Shown: positions 1-5,943 of the stretch, piece by piece
Numbering within the stretch: the first letter of the stretch is position 1
How the letters are laid out: every line of letters starts with the position of its first letter
Assembly (NCBI GenBank): GCA_028276215.1
Contig: JAPYWT010000125.1
Location: 1-7,074 of the forward strand
Reading direction: 5' to 3'
Origin: Thermoflexus sp.
GTDB lineage: Bacteria > Chloroflexota > Anaerolineae > B4-G1 > DUEL01
DNA: 7,074 nucleotides
Notes under the pieces: generated by a model
Databases searched by the model: none
The model's input: only the letters and a program-made list of their open reading frames with translations
What the model was told of the DNA's origin: nothing
Position numbers and translations under genes: made by a program

Positions 1-30
1 GAGGAGCAATGGCAGACCAACGGAGAATAA
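1..30 (+). CDS. Possible C-terminal tail of an upstream gene (partial)
   Basis: Frame 1 reads EEQWQTNGE and then TAA at 28-30, directly followed by a strong GC-rich hairpin at 37-62. This looks like the end of a gene that starts outside the window. Only nine residues are visible, so no family can be named. The competing reading, an ATG at 9 with GAGGAG just before it, gives a 66-residue low-complexity Gly/Pro/Arg-rich product that runs into the next gene's ribosome binding site. I consider that less likely. Confidence 0.3.
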   Translation, partial: EEQWQTNGE

Positions 31-36
31 AAGGTG

Positions 37-62
37 CGCCCCGCCGGGGGAGCGGCGGGGCG
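37..62 (+). terminator. GC-rich hairpin, possible terminator or attenuator
   Basis: Bases 37-46 pair with 53-62 in a perfect 10-bp stem made almost only of G and C, with a 6-base loop. It sits 6 bases after the putative stop codon at 28-30. No T-run follows (the sequence continues GGGACGGG), so it is not a textbook intrinsic terminator. It could act as a weak terminator or as a structured leader element ahead of the primase gene. Confidence 0.3.
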
Positions 63-80
63 GGGACGGGAAGCACCAAT

Positions 81-113
81 GGGTATACCGGGCGCTTCGC
101 CCTTATTATACCC
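81..113 (+). other. Bulged hairpin in the primase leader
   Basis: GGGTATA at 81-87 is complementary to TATACCC at 107-113. Inside this, GGGCG (90-94) pairs with CGCCC (98-102) around a 3-base loop. The two stems stack as one interrupted hairpin about 90 bases upstream of the primase-helicase start. With the hairpin at 37-62, the leader is heavily structured. A regulatory role is possible but unproven; a -10-like TATTATA lies in its right arm (104-110). Confidence 0.25.
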
Positions 114-205
114 CCTTCGCCCCTGCAGCGCAAGTCCCGCGTTCCCGGCTCGCCGCCCCCCGCAGGAGCCAGCCTTCAGCACGAGTACGTATCAGGAGGA
201 AAACC

Positions 206-2776
206 ATGACAAGCCGGGACGTGATTGAACATATCCGCGAAGCGGTGGACTTCCCCGCCCTGGTGGAGGAGACCATCCCCCTTCCCCGCTACCCGGACGG
301 GAAGCCCGTACTGGTTCGCTGCCCTTTCCACGATGACCACCACCCCAGCCTGGCCATCTACCACGACCACGCCCACTGCTTCGGCTGTGGCTGGCACGGG
401 GACGCTTTCACCTGGCTGATGCAACGGGACGGCCTGACCTTCCGGCAGGCCCTGGAAACCCTGGCCCAGAAGGCAGGCATCCCCCTGCGCGCCTTCTCCC
501 CAGAGGAGCAACAGAGGGCCCAGGAGCGCCGCCAGTACGAAGAAGCCCTGGGCCTGGTCGCCCGCCACTTCGCCCGACACCTCCAGGAGACCCCCAGGGC
601 GTTGGAGTACGCCCGGGGCCGGGCCTGGACGGATGAAACCATCCGGGCCGAGGGCATCGGCTATGCCGATGGCAGTCCCCTCCCCCTTCTGGGGCATCCT
701 CAGGCCCAGGCCGTCGCCGATGCCCTGAACCGCTGGGCCGGACGGGTGGGCGGCGCCATCGTCTATGCCCACCGCCAGGGCGGACGGGTGGTCTACCTCT
801 CGGGACGGTCCGTTGAGGGCAAGGAGCACTACAATCCCCCCGCCGAACAGGCCGGGCCCCGAATGCCCTACTGCAACGCCCTGTACTCCCCGCGCGTCCG
901 GGAACTGGTCATCGTGGAGGGCCAGGCCTGCGCCATTACCCTGGGCGGGTGGGGCATCCCCGCGCTGGCCCTGGCCGGTTCCGGAGTGACGGAGAGCCTG
1001 GCCGAACTCCTGGCCCGACACCGCCAGCGTGGGACGGACCTCTACGTCGTCCCGGACGGGGACGGGAAAACCGACCTGGCGGCCCTGGCCCGCGCCGCTG
1101 GCCCGCTACTGCGCATCGTGCAATTGCCGGAAGGCACGGCGGACGTCAATGCCTTTGCCCAGAGCGGGGCCAGCGCCGAAGACTTCCGGGCCCTGTTGTC
1201 CAATGCCCCCACCTGGCTGGACCTGCAGATAGAGAGGACGGCCCAGGCCCGGGGCGCCGAACGGGACCGGGCGCTGGAAACCCTCTTCCCCCTTCTGGCC
1301 GAACTGGCCGACCGGTCCCCCATCACGGCGGCCCGCTATAAAGGCCAGGTCCTCAAAACGGTGTCGGACCTCCGGTCCCGCGACTACGACCGGCTGTTGA
1401 CGGCGGCCCGCAACGGGAAGAGAGAACCCGAACCTGCCGAAATCCTGGAGGGAAATTACCCGCTCATCTCCCCTGCGCTGGACTTCCTGGATGACCTGGC
1501 GGTGGTGATGGTCCCCTTGATGACCCGGTCAGACGACAGGGTGGACTACCAGCCCTACCTGGTCACCAGCGATCGGGAGTTGATCCCCCTGAATGGGGAG
1601 CGGATGATCACGGTGGGAGGAAGGCCGGTCATCCTGCGGGACCCGCCGGCGCGACTGCCCGGGTCGGCGCGCTGGGCGTGGGCGGACATCCAGGCCTACC
1701 GGCAGGGGGATGCGCCGCCGCCGACAGAGGTACTTCGGGAGACGGAGCGCCTCCTGGACGAGTACGTGGACTTCCGGGATGCGGGGACCAGTACGGTGCT
1801 GGCCCTCTGGGTGATGGGCACTTACCTGTACCCGCTGTTTGAGGCCTATCCCTATCTGGCCCTGCAGGGGCCGAAGGGCAGCGGCAAGACCAAGACCCTG
1901 GACATCCTGGCGAAACTGGCCTTCAACGGGCGGGTCTCCAGCAGCCTGTCCCCGGCATCCCTGTTCCGGATAGTGCAGGCGACCCGGGGGATGCTGGGCA
2001 TAGATGAGGCGGAGCGGCTGAGCGACTTCCGGGACCCCCTGGCGGGCGACCTGCGGCTGCTGTTGAATGCGGGCTACAAGCGGGGCTCGCCAGCGATCCG
2101 CTGTGAAGGCGATGAGCACCGGGTCACCGAGTTTGAGGTGTACGGGCCGAAGGCCATCGCCAGCATCCGGGGGTTGGAGGACGTGCTGGAAAGCCGCTGC
2201 ATCCGGGTCACGATGCTCCGGACGACAGGGCCGAAGGGCAACCGGCTGGTCTCCGAAACCGGAGAGGATTGGGCAAAGGCCCGACACGGATTGTACTGCT
2301 TTGCGCTGCAGCACTTCCGGGAAGTGCGGGAGGCGTACCTGCGCGGTGTTGGTGCGGACGGTCTGAACAACCGGCAGGCAGAACTCTGGCGTCCGCTGCT
2401 GGCCATCGCGGCCTATCTGGACCACCTGGGCATGGAGGGCTTGTTGCAGCAGGTGCAGGAATATGCCCGGCGGAATGCAGAACAGGCCGAGGAGGACGGA
2501 TTGGACGATGAGAGGAGGGCATTGCTGCTGGCACTTTATAAGCTGGCAGAGAAAGGCAGAGAACAGGTGATGCCGAAGGAAATCAAGGAGGCCATGGCCG
2601 CCTTTATGGAGGACGAGGAGCACGCCGCGATCAAACCCTCCTGGATCGGCTATCGGCTCCGGGAGTTCGGCCTTCAGCGGAAGCGCACCAGGCAAGGAAG
2701 CCTCTATCCAATCACGAAGGAGGTCATCCTGGACCTGATGTGTCGGTACGGCGTGGAAGTGCCAGCCAGCCTGTAG
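206..2776 (+). CDS. Fused primase-helicase-like replication protein (CHC2 zinc finger, TOPRIM, DUF3631-like ATPase)
   Basis: This is probably the element's replication initiator: a primase that makes RNA primers, fused to an ATPase that likely unwinds the origin. Residues 39-61 form the CHC2 zinc ribbon, with C39xxH42 and C58xxC61. Residues 130-330 resemble the DnaG core: an RG..TDETI..GIGYA stretch, then a TOPRIM domain with E238 (VEGQ) and D284/D286 (PDGDG). Residues 550-670 form a P-loop ATPase with Walker A GPKGSGKT at 555-562 and Walker B GIDEAE around 598-603. This is followed by the LNAGYKRG, GPKAIASI and LESRCI stretches (R664 is a candidate arginine finger) typical of DUF3631-like proteins. 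The C-terminus (about 808-836) looks like a basic winged helix. AGGAGGA at 194-200, five bases before ATG, fixes the start. The stop codon lies 33 bases before the iteron-like array, a layout recalling P4 alpha protein and its origin. Domain calls are firm; the role as initiator is inferred. Confidence 0.9.
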   Translation: MTSRDVIEHIREAVDFPALVEETIPLPRYPDGKPVLVRCPFHDDHHPSLAIYHDHAHCFGCGWHGDAFTWLMQRDGLTFRQALETLAQKAGIPLRAFSPEEQQRAQERRQYEEALGLVARHFARHLQETPRALEYARGRAWTDETIRAEGIGYADGSPLPLLGHPQAQAVADALNRWAGRVGGAIVYAHRQGGRVVYLSGRSVEGKEHYNPPAEQAGPRMPYCNALYSPRVRELVIVEGQACAITLGGWGIPALALAGSGVTESLAELLARHRQRGTDLYVVPDGDGKTDLAALARAAGPLLRIVQLPEGTADVNAFAQSGASAEDFRALLSNAPTWLDLQIERTAQARGAERDRALETLFPLLAELADRSPITAARYKGQVLKTVSDLRSRDYDRLLTAARNGKREPEPAEILEGNYPLISPALDFLDDLAVVMVPLMTRSDDRVDYQPYLVTSDRELIPLNGERMITVGGRPVILRDPPARLPGSARWAWADIQAYRQGDAPPPTEVLRETERLLDEYVDFRDAGTSTVLALWVMGTYLYPLFEAYPYLALQGPKGSGKTKTLDILAKLAFNGRVSSSLSPASLFRIVQATRGMLGIDEAERLSDFRDPLAGDLRLLLNAGYKRGSPAIRCEGDEHRVTEFEVYGPKAIASIRGLEDVLESRCIRVTMLRTTGPKGNRLVSETGEDWAKARHGLYCFALQHFREVREAYLRGVGADGLNNRQAELWRPLLAIAAYLDHLGMEGLLQQVQEYARRNAEQAEEDGLDDERRALLLALYKLAEKGREQVMPKEIKEAMAAFMEDEEHAAIKPSWIGYRLREFGLQRKRTRQGSLYPITKEVILDLMCRYGVEVPASL

Positions 2777-2809
2777 CAGAAATGCAATTGTACAGGCGGT
2801 CACCCCAAA

Positions 2810-2918
2810 AACCTGTCACAGTTGTCACAGTTGTCACAACCTGTCACAGTTGTCACAGAAACCCTATAAATGTGACAGGTGTGACAGGTTGTGACGGGTT
2901 TGACAGATGTGACAGGTT
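2810..2918. repeat. Mirrored iteron-like heptamer array, candidate replication origin
   Basis: Five TGTCACA copies start at 2814, 2823, 2832, 2842 and 2851. Five copies in opposite orientation (TGTGACA, with TGTGACG and TTTGACA variants) start at 2871, 2880, 2890, 2899 and 2908. The spacings are 9, 9, 10, 9 and, mirrored, 9, 10, 9, 9. The whole forms two 48-bp inverted arms (2810-2857 and 2871-2918) that match at 40 of 48 positions around a 13-bp centre containing TATAAA. Near-helical spacing suggests cooperative binding of one protein along one face of the DNA. Its position just after a primase-helicase gene fits an origin, as with the iterons bound by the P4 alpha protein. It could instead be an operator for the recombinase gene, or form a hairpin or cruciform that ends transcription. 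The structure is certain; the function is inferred. Confidence 0.85.
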
Positions 2919-3026
2919 TATGGAAAGGCCCGTTGTTTCATTGCACATCTGAGACGCACACGGGCTGAGGAATTGAGAAGTACCACCCCAAACAAAGATT
3001 GCATCTTCAAGGAGAGGTTTCCACTC

Positions 3027-3035
3027 AGGAGGTGA
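3027..3035 (+). promoter_or_regulatory. Full-length Shine-Dalgarno sequence of the recombinase gene
   Basis: AGGAGGTGA is a complete nine-base complement of the usual 16S rRNA 3' tail. It is followed by AAA and then ATG, so the GGAGG core sits six bases from the start. It decides the recombinase start at 3039 and predicts efficient translation. I see no convincing promoter between the repeat array and this site, so the gene may be transcribed from within or upstream of the array. Confidence 0.7.
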
Positions 3036-3038
3036 AAA

Positions 3039-4004
3039 ATGCTTCTCAGCGAAGCCATAGAACGGTTAGTGATTGCGACCCAGGCAGATGGGTTAAGCCC
3101 AAATACAACGGACGGTTACCGCAGGAAATTGAAGCCTCTGCTGGACTTTCTGGGCGATGTCCCGGTGGAAGAGATTACCACGGATGACCTGCGGCGATAT
3201 GTTGCCTACCTTCGGGGACGCACTACGCTCTATCCCTGTCACCCTCACCACAAAGAGCGAAAAGGGACTCTTTCGCTGGCCACAATAAACGGGCACGTGA
3301 GGGCCTTCAAGCGTCTCTTCAACTTTCTGGAGGCAGAAGGGGTCATTGAATCCGCTCCTTCCCAAAAAATCAAGACCCCTCGTCCTCCCCGCCATGAGCC
3401 GAAATCAGCCGATCTCAGGGATGCAGAGGCCATGCTGAACGCCATTTCAGGGGATACCCCTCAGGACCGGAGGGATAGAGCGATCATCCTGTTCCTGATT
3501 GACACAGGGTGCCGGGTCGGTGGCCTGTGCAGGCTGAAGGTGAGCGACATTGACCTGGAAAAGGGCGAGGCCCTGGTCACTGAAAAGGGTGAGAAGGCCC
3601 GAATCGTGTTCTTCCGTCCGGAGACGGCAGAGGCGTTACGTGCCTGGCTGAAAGTCCGGCCGAACGACCAGGGAGACTGGTTGTTCGTAAGCCTGGGGAA
3701 CAAGGCACGAGGAGCGTTATCGGTGGGAGCAGTGGAGCAGGTACTGAGGCGGCGCGCCCAAAAAGCGGGCGTCAAAGGAAGGGTCAACCCTCATGCCTGG
3801 CGACACGCGTTTGCCCGAAGGTACATCTGCAAGGGGGGTGACCTGGCCACTCTCTCGGATCTGATGGGGCATGCCAGCCTGGAAATCACCAAGGCCAGTT
3901 ACGCTATCTTCACCAAGGAGGAACTGCGAGAGAAACATCAACGCTACAGCCCCGTAACCGAATTGAAGGTTGTCAGGAGTAGCAGGGATGATGGGACAGA
4001 ATGA
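3039..4004 (+). CDS. Tyrosine recombinase (XerC/D-like phage-type integrase)
   Basis: This enzyme cuts and rejoins DNA at att sites through a covalent 3'-phosphotyrosine bond. It is the probable integrase and excisionase-dependent recombinase of this element. At 321 residues it is normal for the XerC/D-like group. Residues 1-105 form the SAM-like core-binding domain (LSPNTTDGYRRKL, then LATINGHVRAFKRLFNFL). Residues about 125-305 form the catalytic domain with R159 (TGCRVGGL), K183 (TEKGEKARIV), H252 and R255 (HAWRH), H278 (MGHASLE) and the nucleophile Y288 (KASYAIF). The catalytic set is therefore complete. The common Glu after the first Arg (RxxEL) is replaced by Gly (RVGGL). The half-tRNA at 5892-5933 is its likely target product. 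The gene stands alone, with no xis-like gene visible in the window. Confidence 0.95.
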   Translation: MLLSEAIERLVIATQADGLSPNTTDGYRRKLKPLLDFLGDVPVEEITTDDLRRYVAYLRGRTTLYPCHPHHKERKGTLSLATINGHVRAFKRLFNFLEAEGVIESAPSQKIKTPRPPRHEPKSADLRDAEAMLNAISGDTPQDRRDRAIILFLIDTGCRVGGLCRLKVSDIDLEKGEALVTEKGEKARIVFFRPETAEALRAWLKVRPNDQGDWLFVSLGNKARGALSVGAVEQVLRRRAQKAGVKGRVNPHAWRHAFARRYICKGGDLATLSDLMGHASLEITKASYAIFTKEELREKHQRYSPVTELKVVRSSRDDGTE

Positions 4005-4043
4005 GAGCGGTGGATTTCCATTGCCAAGGGCCCCACCACAGAC

Positions 4044-4072
4044 TTGGCTAATCGCGGTTCGTATTGTATAAT
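4044..4072 (+). promoter_or_regulatory. Sigma-70-type promoter of the abiEi-like gene
   Basis: A -35 box TTGGCT (4044-4049) and a perfect -10 box TATAAT (4067-4072) are separated by exactly 17 bases. Transcription should begin near 4079, leaving a leader of about 39 bases before the ATG at 4118. It lies in the short gap after the recombinase gene, in the right orientation for the antitoxin gene. No strong Shine-Dalgarno sequence precedes the ATG (only a weak GCGAG). Confidence 0.65.
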
Positions 4073-4088
4073 TGAACCCAGAATTCAA
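4072..4088. promoter_or_regulatory. Inverted repeat at the abiEi-like promoter, possible operator
   Basis: TTGAA (4072-4076) and TTCAA (4084-4088) form an inverted repeat with a 7-base spacer that overlaps the end of the -10 box and the expected start of transcription. Known AbiEi antitoxins repress their own operon by binding inverted repeats at the promoter, so this is a candidate site. The arms are short and could occur by chance. Confidence 0.3.
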
Positions 4089-4117
4089 ATTCCGCGTATA
4101 AAACACAAACAGCGAGT

Positions 4118-4987
4118 ATGAAGACCGCAAAGACCCTGGGGCCGTCAAGCGCCGAACTCCTTTTGCGCCTGAGCGGGGAGGGGAAAACCATTTTCTCCAT
4201 TGCCGATGCCTGCGCAATCACCGGTCAGTCGTACGCAGCGACCGCCGCACTGCTCAGTCAGATGGTACGGAAAGGGTGGCTGGTGCGGCTGGTCCCGGGC
4301 AGGTACCTGATCGTACCCCTGGAGGCTGGCCTGGAGAGTGTCCCTATGACAGATCGGTACGTCATTGCCCGCCAGGTCCTGGCGCCGCTCCCTTACTATA
4401 TCTCCTATGCCAGTGCAATGGAAATCCACCAGATGACCACCCAGCCGGTCAATACGGTGTATGTGACCGTGCCCCGGCAGCGGGCCAGCCGGTTGATTGC
4501 AGGCGTCTGGTATCGCTTCATCTATGCGAGCCAGCGTTCCTTTTGGGGGTGGGAAGATGTCTGGGTTACCGATCAGGACCAGGTGAGAGTCAGTGATTTA
4601 GAGAAGACTGTCCTGGATTGCGCAACCCGTCCGGACCTTTGTGGGGGGATCACCGAACTGGCTAAAGGAATCTGGCTGCGTAAGAGCGACCTGAACGAGG
4701 AGCGGCTGGTATCCTACGTGCAACGGCTGGGCCACCGGGCAGCGGCCCGGCGGCTGGGCTTCTTGCTGGAAACTCTCCATACGGTTGACACAGAGATAAC
4801 CCGAGAGGGCTCTCCAGACATTGCGGCTCTGGGCCGACCGGAGACGATTTCGGCGCTTCTTGCCTTCACCGGCGGCTCGTACGCTTTGCTGGACCCAACG
4901 CTCCCTGACCAGGGCCCCTATCGGGCCCGCTGGGGGCTGCGGATCAATCTGGACCCTGAAGAATTGAAAACCATTATCTGGACGTGA
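4118..4987 (+). CDS. abiEi: AbiEi-type antitoxin / transcriptional repressor (type IV toxin-antitoxin)
   Basis: In AbiE systems this protein represses its own operon and counteracts the nucleotidyltransferase toxin AbiEii without forming a stable complex with it. The 289-residue length is in the normal range. Residues about 10-68 look like the N-terminal winged helix (FSIADACAITG, then LLSQMVRKGWLVRLVPGRYLI). The family's middle signatures follow: YYISYASAMEIHQM (93-106), VSDLEKTVLDCATRPDLCGG (158-177), and the C-terminal LLDPTLPDQGPYRARWGLR stretch (257-275). It has its own promoter just upstream and ends six bases before the ATG of the damaged toxin gene. It appears complete although its partner is broken. 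It may therefore persist as an orphan repressor, or protect the cell against related toxins. The family assignment rests on remembered signature patterns rather than a search. Confidence 0.85.
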   Translation: MKTAKTLGPSSAELLLRLSGEGKTIFSIADACAITGQSYAATAALLSQMVRKGWLVRLVPGRYLIVPLEAGLESVPMTDRYVIARQVLAPLPYYISYASAMEIHQMTTQPVNTVYVTVPRQRASRLIAGVWYRFIYASQRSFWGWEDVWVTDQDQVRVSDLEKTVLDCATRPDLCGGITELAKGIWLRKSDLNEERLVSYVQRLGHRAAARRLGFLLETLHTVDTEITREGSPDIAALGRPETISALLAFTGGSYALLDPTLPDQGPYRARWGLRINLDPEELKTIIWT

Positions 4988-4993
4988 GGGACA

Positions 4994-5393
4994 ATGATTT
5001 CACCTGCTGTATGCGTTAAACGAGCCGTACCTGCAGGCACCGTATAGCGATTACCCGAACAATGTAAGGTTTCCCACTTATTCCCTTGAGGAGATTCTGA
5101 CCGAGAAGTTGTGCGCTCTCATCGGGCGCACCGAGCCTCGGGATCTTTACGATGTCTACTGGCTGTTGGAATGTGGCCAGGTGGACCTGGAGGCTTTGCC
5201 CGCAGGTTTCGCCGCCAAATGCCGACATAAAGGGCAGGATCCGGAACGGTTGAGACAGGTTCTGGCGGCCCGAGAGACAACATTTGCGCGGCTATGGAAG
5301 TCCCGGCTGGCCATGCAGGTTCAAGACCTCCCCCATCTGAACGAGGTTCTCCGATCTGTACACCGACATCTCCGCTTGCTTGGACTCGCCTGA
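4994..5393 (+). pseudogene. abiEii: AbiEii-type nucleotidyltransferase toxin, N-terminal half deleted
   Basis: AbiEii toxins are DUF1814 nucleotidyltransferases of roughly 270-300 residues. Here GTGAGGG and ATG ATT TCA (Met-Ile-Ser, a usual AbiEii beginning) lie six bases after the antitoxin stop, but that frame ends at a TAG at 5043-5045. From 4998 another frame is open to the TGA at 5393, giving 131 residues. It starts FHLLYALNEPYLQAPYSDYP and contains the family block YSLEEILTEKLCALIGR followed by RDLYDVYWLL. About 150 residues carrying the N-terminal nucleotidyltransferase motifs (the GSxxLD-type active site) are missing. The simplest reading is an internal deletion that fused the first few codons, out of frame, to the C-terminal half. 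A short product from the TTG at 5109 is possible but would have no active site. The toxin should be inactive. Confidence 0.8.
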
Positions 5394-5482
5394 GTTCAGC
5401 CTGGCACAGGCCATGGTCGTATAAGGCGCTCAATAACCGCTGTGGCAATCCTTTTGCCATTCCGAAAATTCTGCTACGGCCT

Positions 5483-5743
5483 TCATTGCAGGTCCTCAAG
5501 GGTTTGCAGGTCGGCCTCCAGTTCCTCCAGGTCGTAATGGCGCGGAACCCCCTCAGCCGCCAGCAGTTCGTGGAATTCCCATTTGGAAAGCCCCGCCAGT
5601 TCGCGCGCTTTTCCGAAAGAGAGCAACCCTTTTTCATATAGCCGGATGGCCAGTTCGCGCCGGAGTCGGGCCTCCTGCTCGGCAACCGGGATACGCAGCG
5701 CTTCGCGCACATCGGGCGGTAATTCCAGCACTACAGCACGCAT
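5483..5743 (-). CDS. UPF0175-family small protein (antitoxin-like)
   Basis: This 86-residue protein matches the UPF0175 pattern: an N-terminal strand with LPPDVREALRIP, then LRRELAIRLYEKGLLSFGKA (27-46), the helix-turn-helix-like ELAGLSKWEFHELLAAEGVP (48-67), and an acidic tail YDLEELEADL. The family is often found beside DUF3368 PIN-domain toxins, so an antitoxin or regulator role is likely. Here no PIN protein follows; only an 18-codon reading frame overlaps the stop codon. I chose the ATG at 5741-5743 because GAGGTGG sits five bases before it and the family similarity begins there. The frame stays open upstream to 5896, but that stretch reads as unrelated sequence and enters the half-tRNA. 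The gene converges on the AbiEii remnant. Confidence 0.8.
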   Translation of the reverse strand: MRAVVLELPPDVREALRIPVAEQEARLRRELAIRLYEKGLLSFGKARELAGLSKWEFHELLAAEGVPRHYDLEELEADLQTLEDLQ

Positions 5744-5787
5744 TGGACCCACCTCGCTTGACTGGACAGGCTGTTCTCCGCGGTTAT

Positions 5788-5815
5788 AGTATACCAGGCA
5801 TCCGGAGATGTGCAA
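5788..5815 (-). promoter_or_regulatory. Possible promoter of the UPF0175 gene
   Basis: Read on the minus strand, TTGCAC (5815-5810) and TATACT (5793-5788) are 16 bases apart and lie 45 bases upstream of the UPF0175 start codon. Five of six bases match the usual -10 consensus and four of six the -35. The spacing is one base short of ideal. Nothing else is recognisable between 5744 and 5891. Confidence 0.45.
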
Positions 5816-5891
5816 CCACAGATGGAGAGGCAAAACCTTATAGCAGGCCGCCTTGTGTCGTAGTTTTATTACTTTAGTCCGGTAAAAATTG

Positions 5892-5933
5892 CTCATAAGC
5901 CCTTGGTTGGGGGTTCAAATCCCTCCGTCGCCA
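5892..5933 (+). other. 3' half of a CAU-anticodon tRNA: att site at the element's right end
   Basis: The stretch folds as the 3' half of a tRNA. It has anticodon loop CTCATAA (5892-5898, anticodon CAT), anticodon-stem 3' strand GCCCT, variable loop TGGTT, T-arm GGGGG-TTCAAAT-CCCTC (5909-5925), acceptor 3' strand CGTCGCC (5926-5932) and discriminator A5933. CCA is not encoded. Upstream of 5892 nothing can pair with GCCCT or CGTCGCC, so the 5' half is absent. The anticodon fits elongator tRNA-Met or tRNA-Ile2; an initiator tRNA is unlikely because the GGG/CCC anticodon-stem pairs are missing. Tyrosine recombinases often cross over in the anticodon loop and leave exactly such a fragment. The intact tRNA should begin GGCGACG and lie at the other, unseen end. 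Confidence 0.8.
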
Positions 5934-5943
5934 CTGGAAAACA

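Larger units (their letters stand above)
1..5933. mobile_element. Right-hand part of a tRNA-integrated genetic element
   Basis: The region holds a primase-helicase, a mirrored iteron-like array, a tyrosine recombinase and toxin-antitoxin remnants. It stops at a 3' half-tRNA that begins in the anticodon loop. A half-tRNA of this kind is what site-specific integration into a tRNA gene leaves at the end away from the intact tRNA. Beyond it lie housekeeping genes (trmD). No conjugation, capsid or packaging genes are visible, so the element type (ICE, satellite, integrated plasmid or phage) cannot be decided here. The left boundary lies outside the window. The recombinase reads towards the half-tRNA and ends about 1.9 kb from it. 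Confidence 0.7.

Noticed and set aside
176..1021. A 281-codon antisense frame over the zinc finger and TOPRIM part
   Set aside because: Same reason: its low-complexity Gly/Ala-rich product is a shadow of the real gene.
1529..2803. A 424-codon frame antisense to the primase-helicase gene
   Set aside because: It mirrors the codon structure of a GC-rich gene on the other strand, where long antisense frames are common. It has no ribosome binding site or family signature and would contradict the clear motifs on the plus strand.
2810..2918. CRISPR array
   Set aside because: The repeated unit is 7 bases with 2-3 bases between units, and orientation flips in the middle; there are no spacers of CRISPR size and no cas genes.
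2740..2952. A 70-codon plus-strand frame running through the repeat array
   Set aside because: Its Thr/Val-rich and Cys-rich residues come only from translating the heptamers; it starts inside the primase gene, has no ribosome binding site and resembles no protein.
5443..5459. Short hairpin TGGCAA-TCCTT-TTGCCA between the converging AbiEii remnant and UPF0175 gene
   Set aside because: Six base pairs with no T-run on either strand; too weak to call a terminator.
5119..5712. A 197-codon minus-strand frame across the AbiEii remnant and UPF0175 gene
   Set aside because: It overlaps two better supported genes in other frames and its product shows no family features.
5744..5896. N-terminal extension of the UPF0175 protein by 51 residues
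   Set aside because: The extension enters the half-tRNA, shows no similarity to the family and lacks a ribosome binding site, whereas the inner ATG has a good one.
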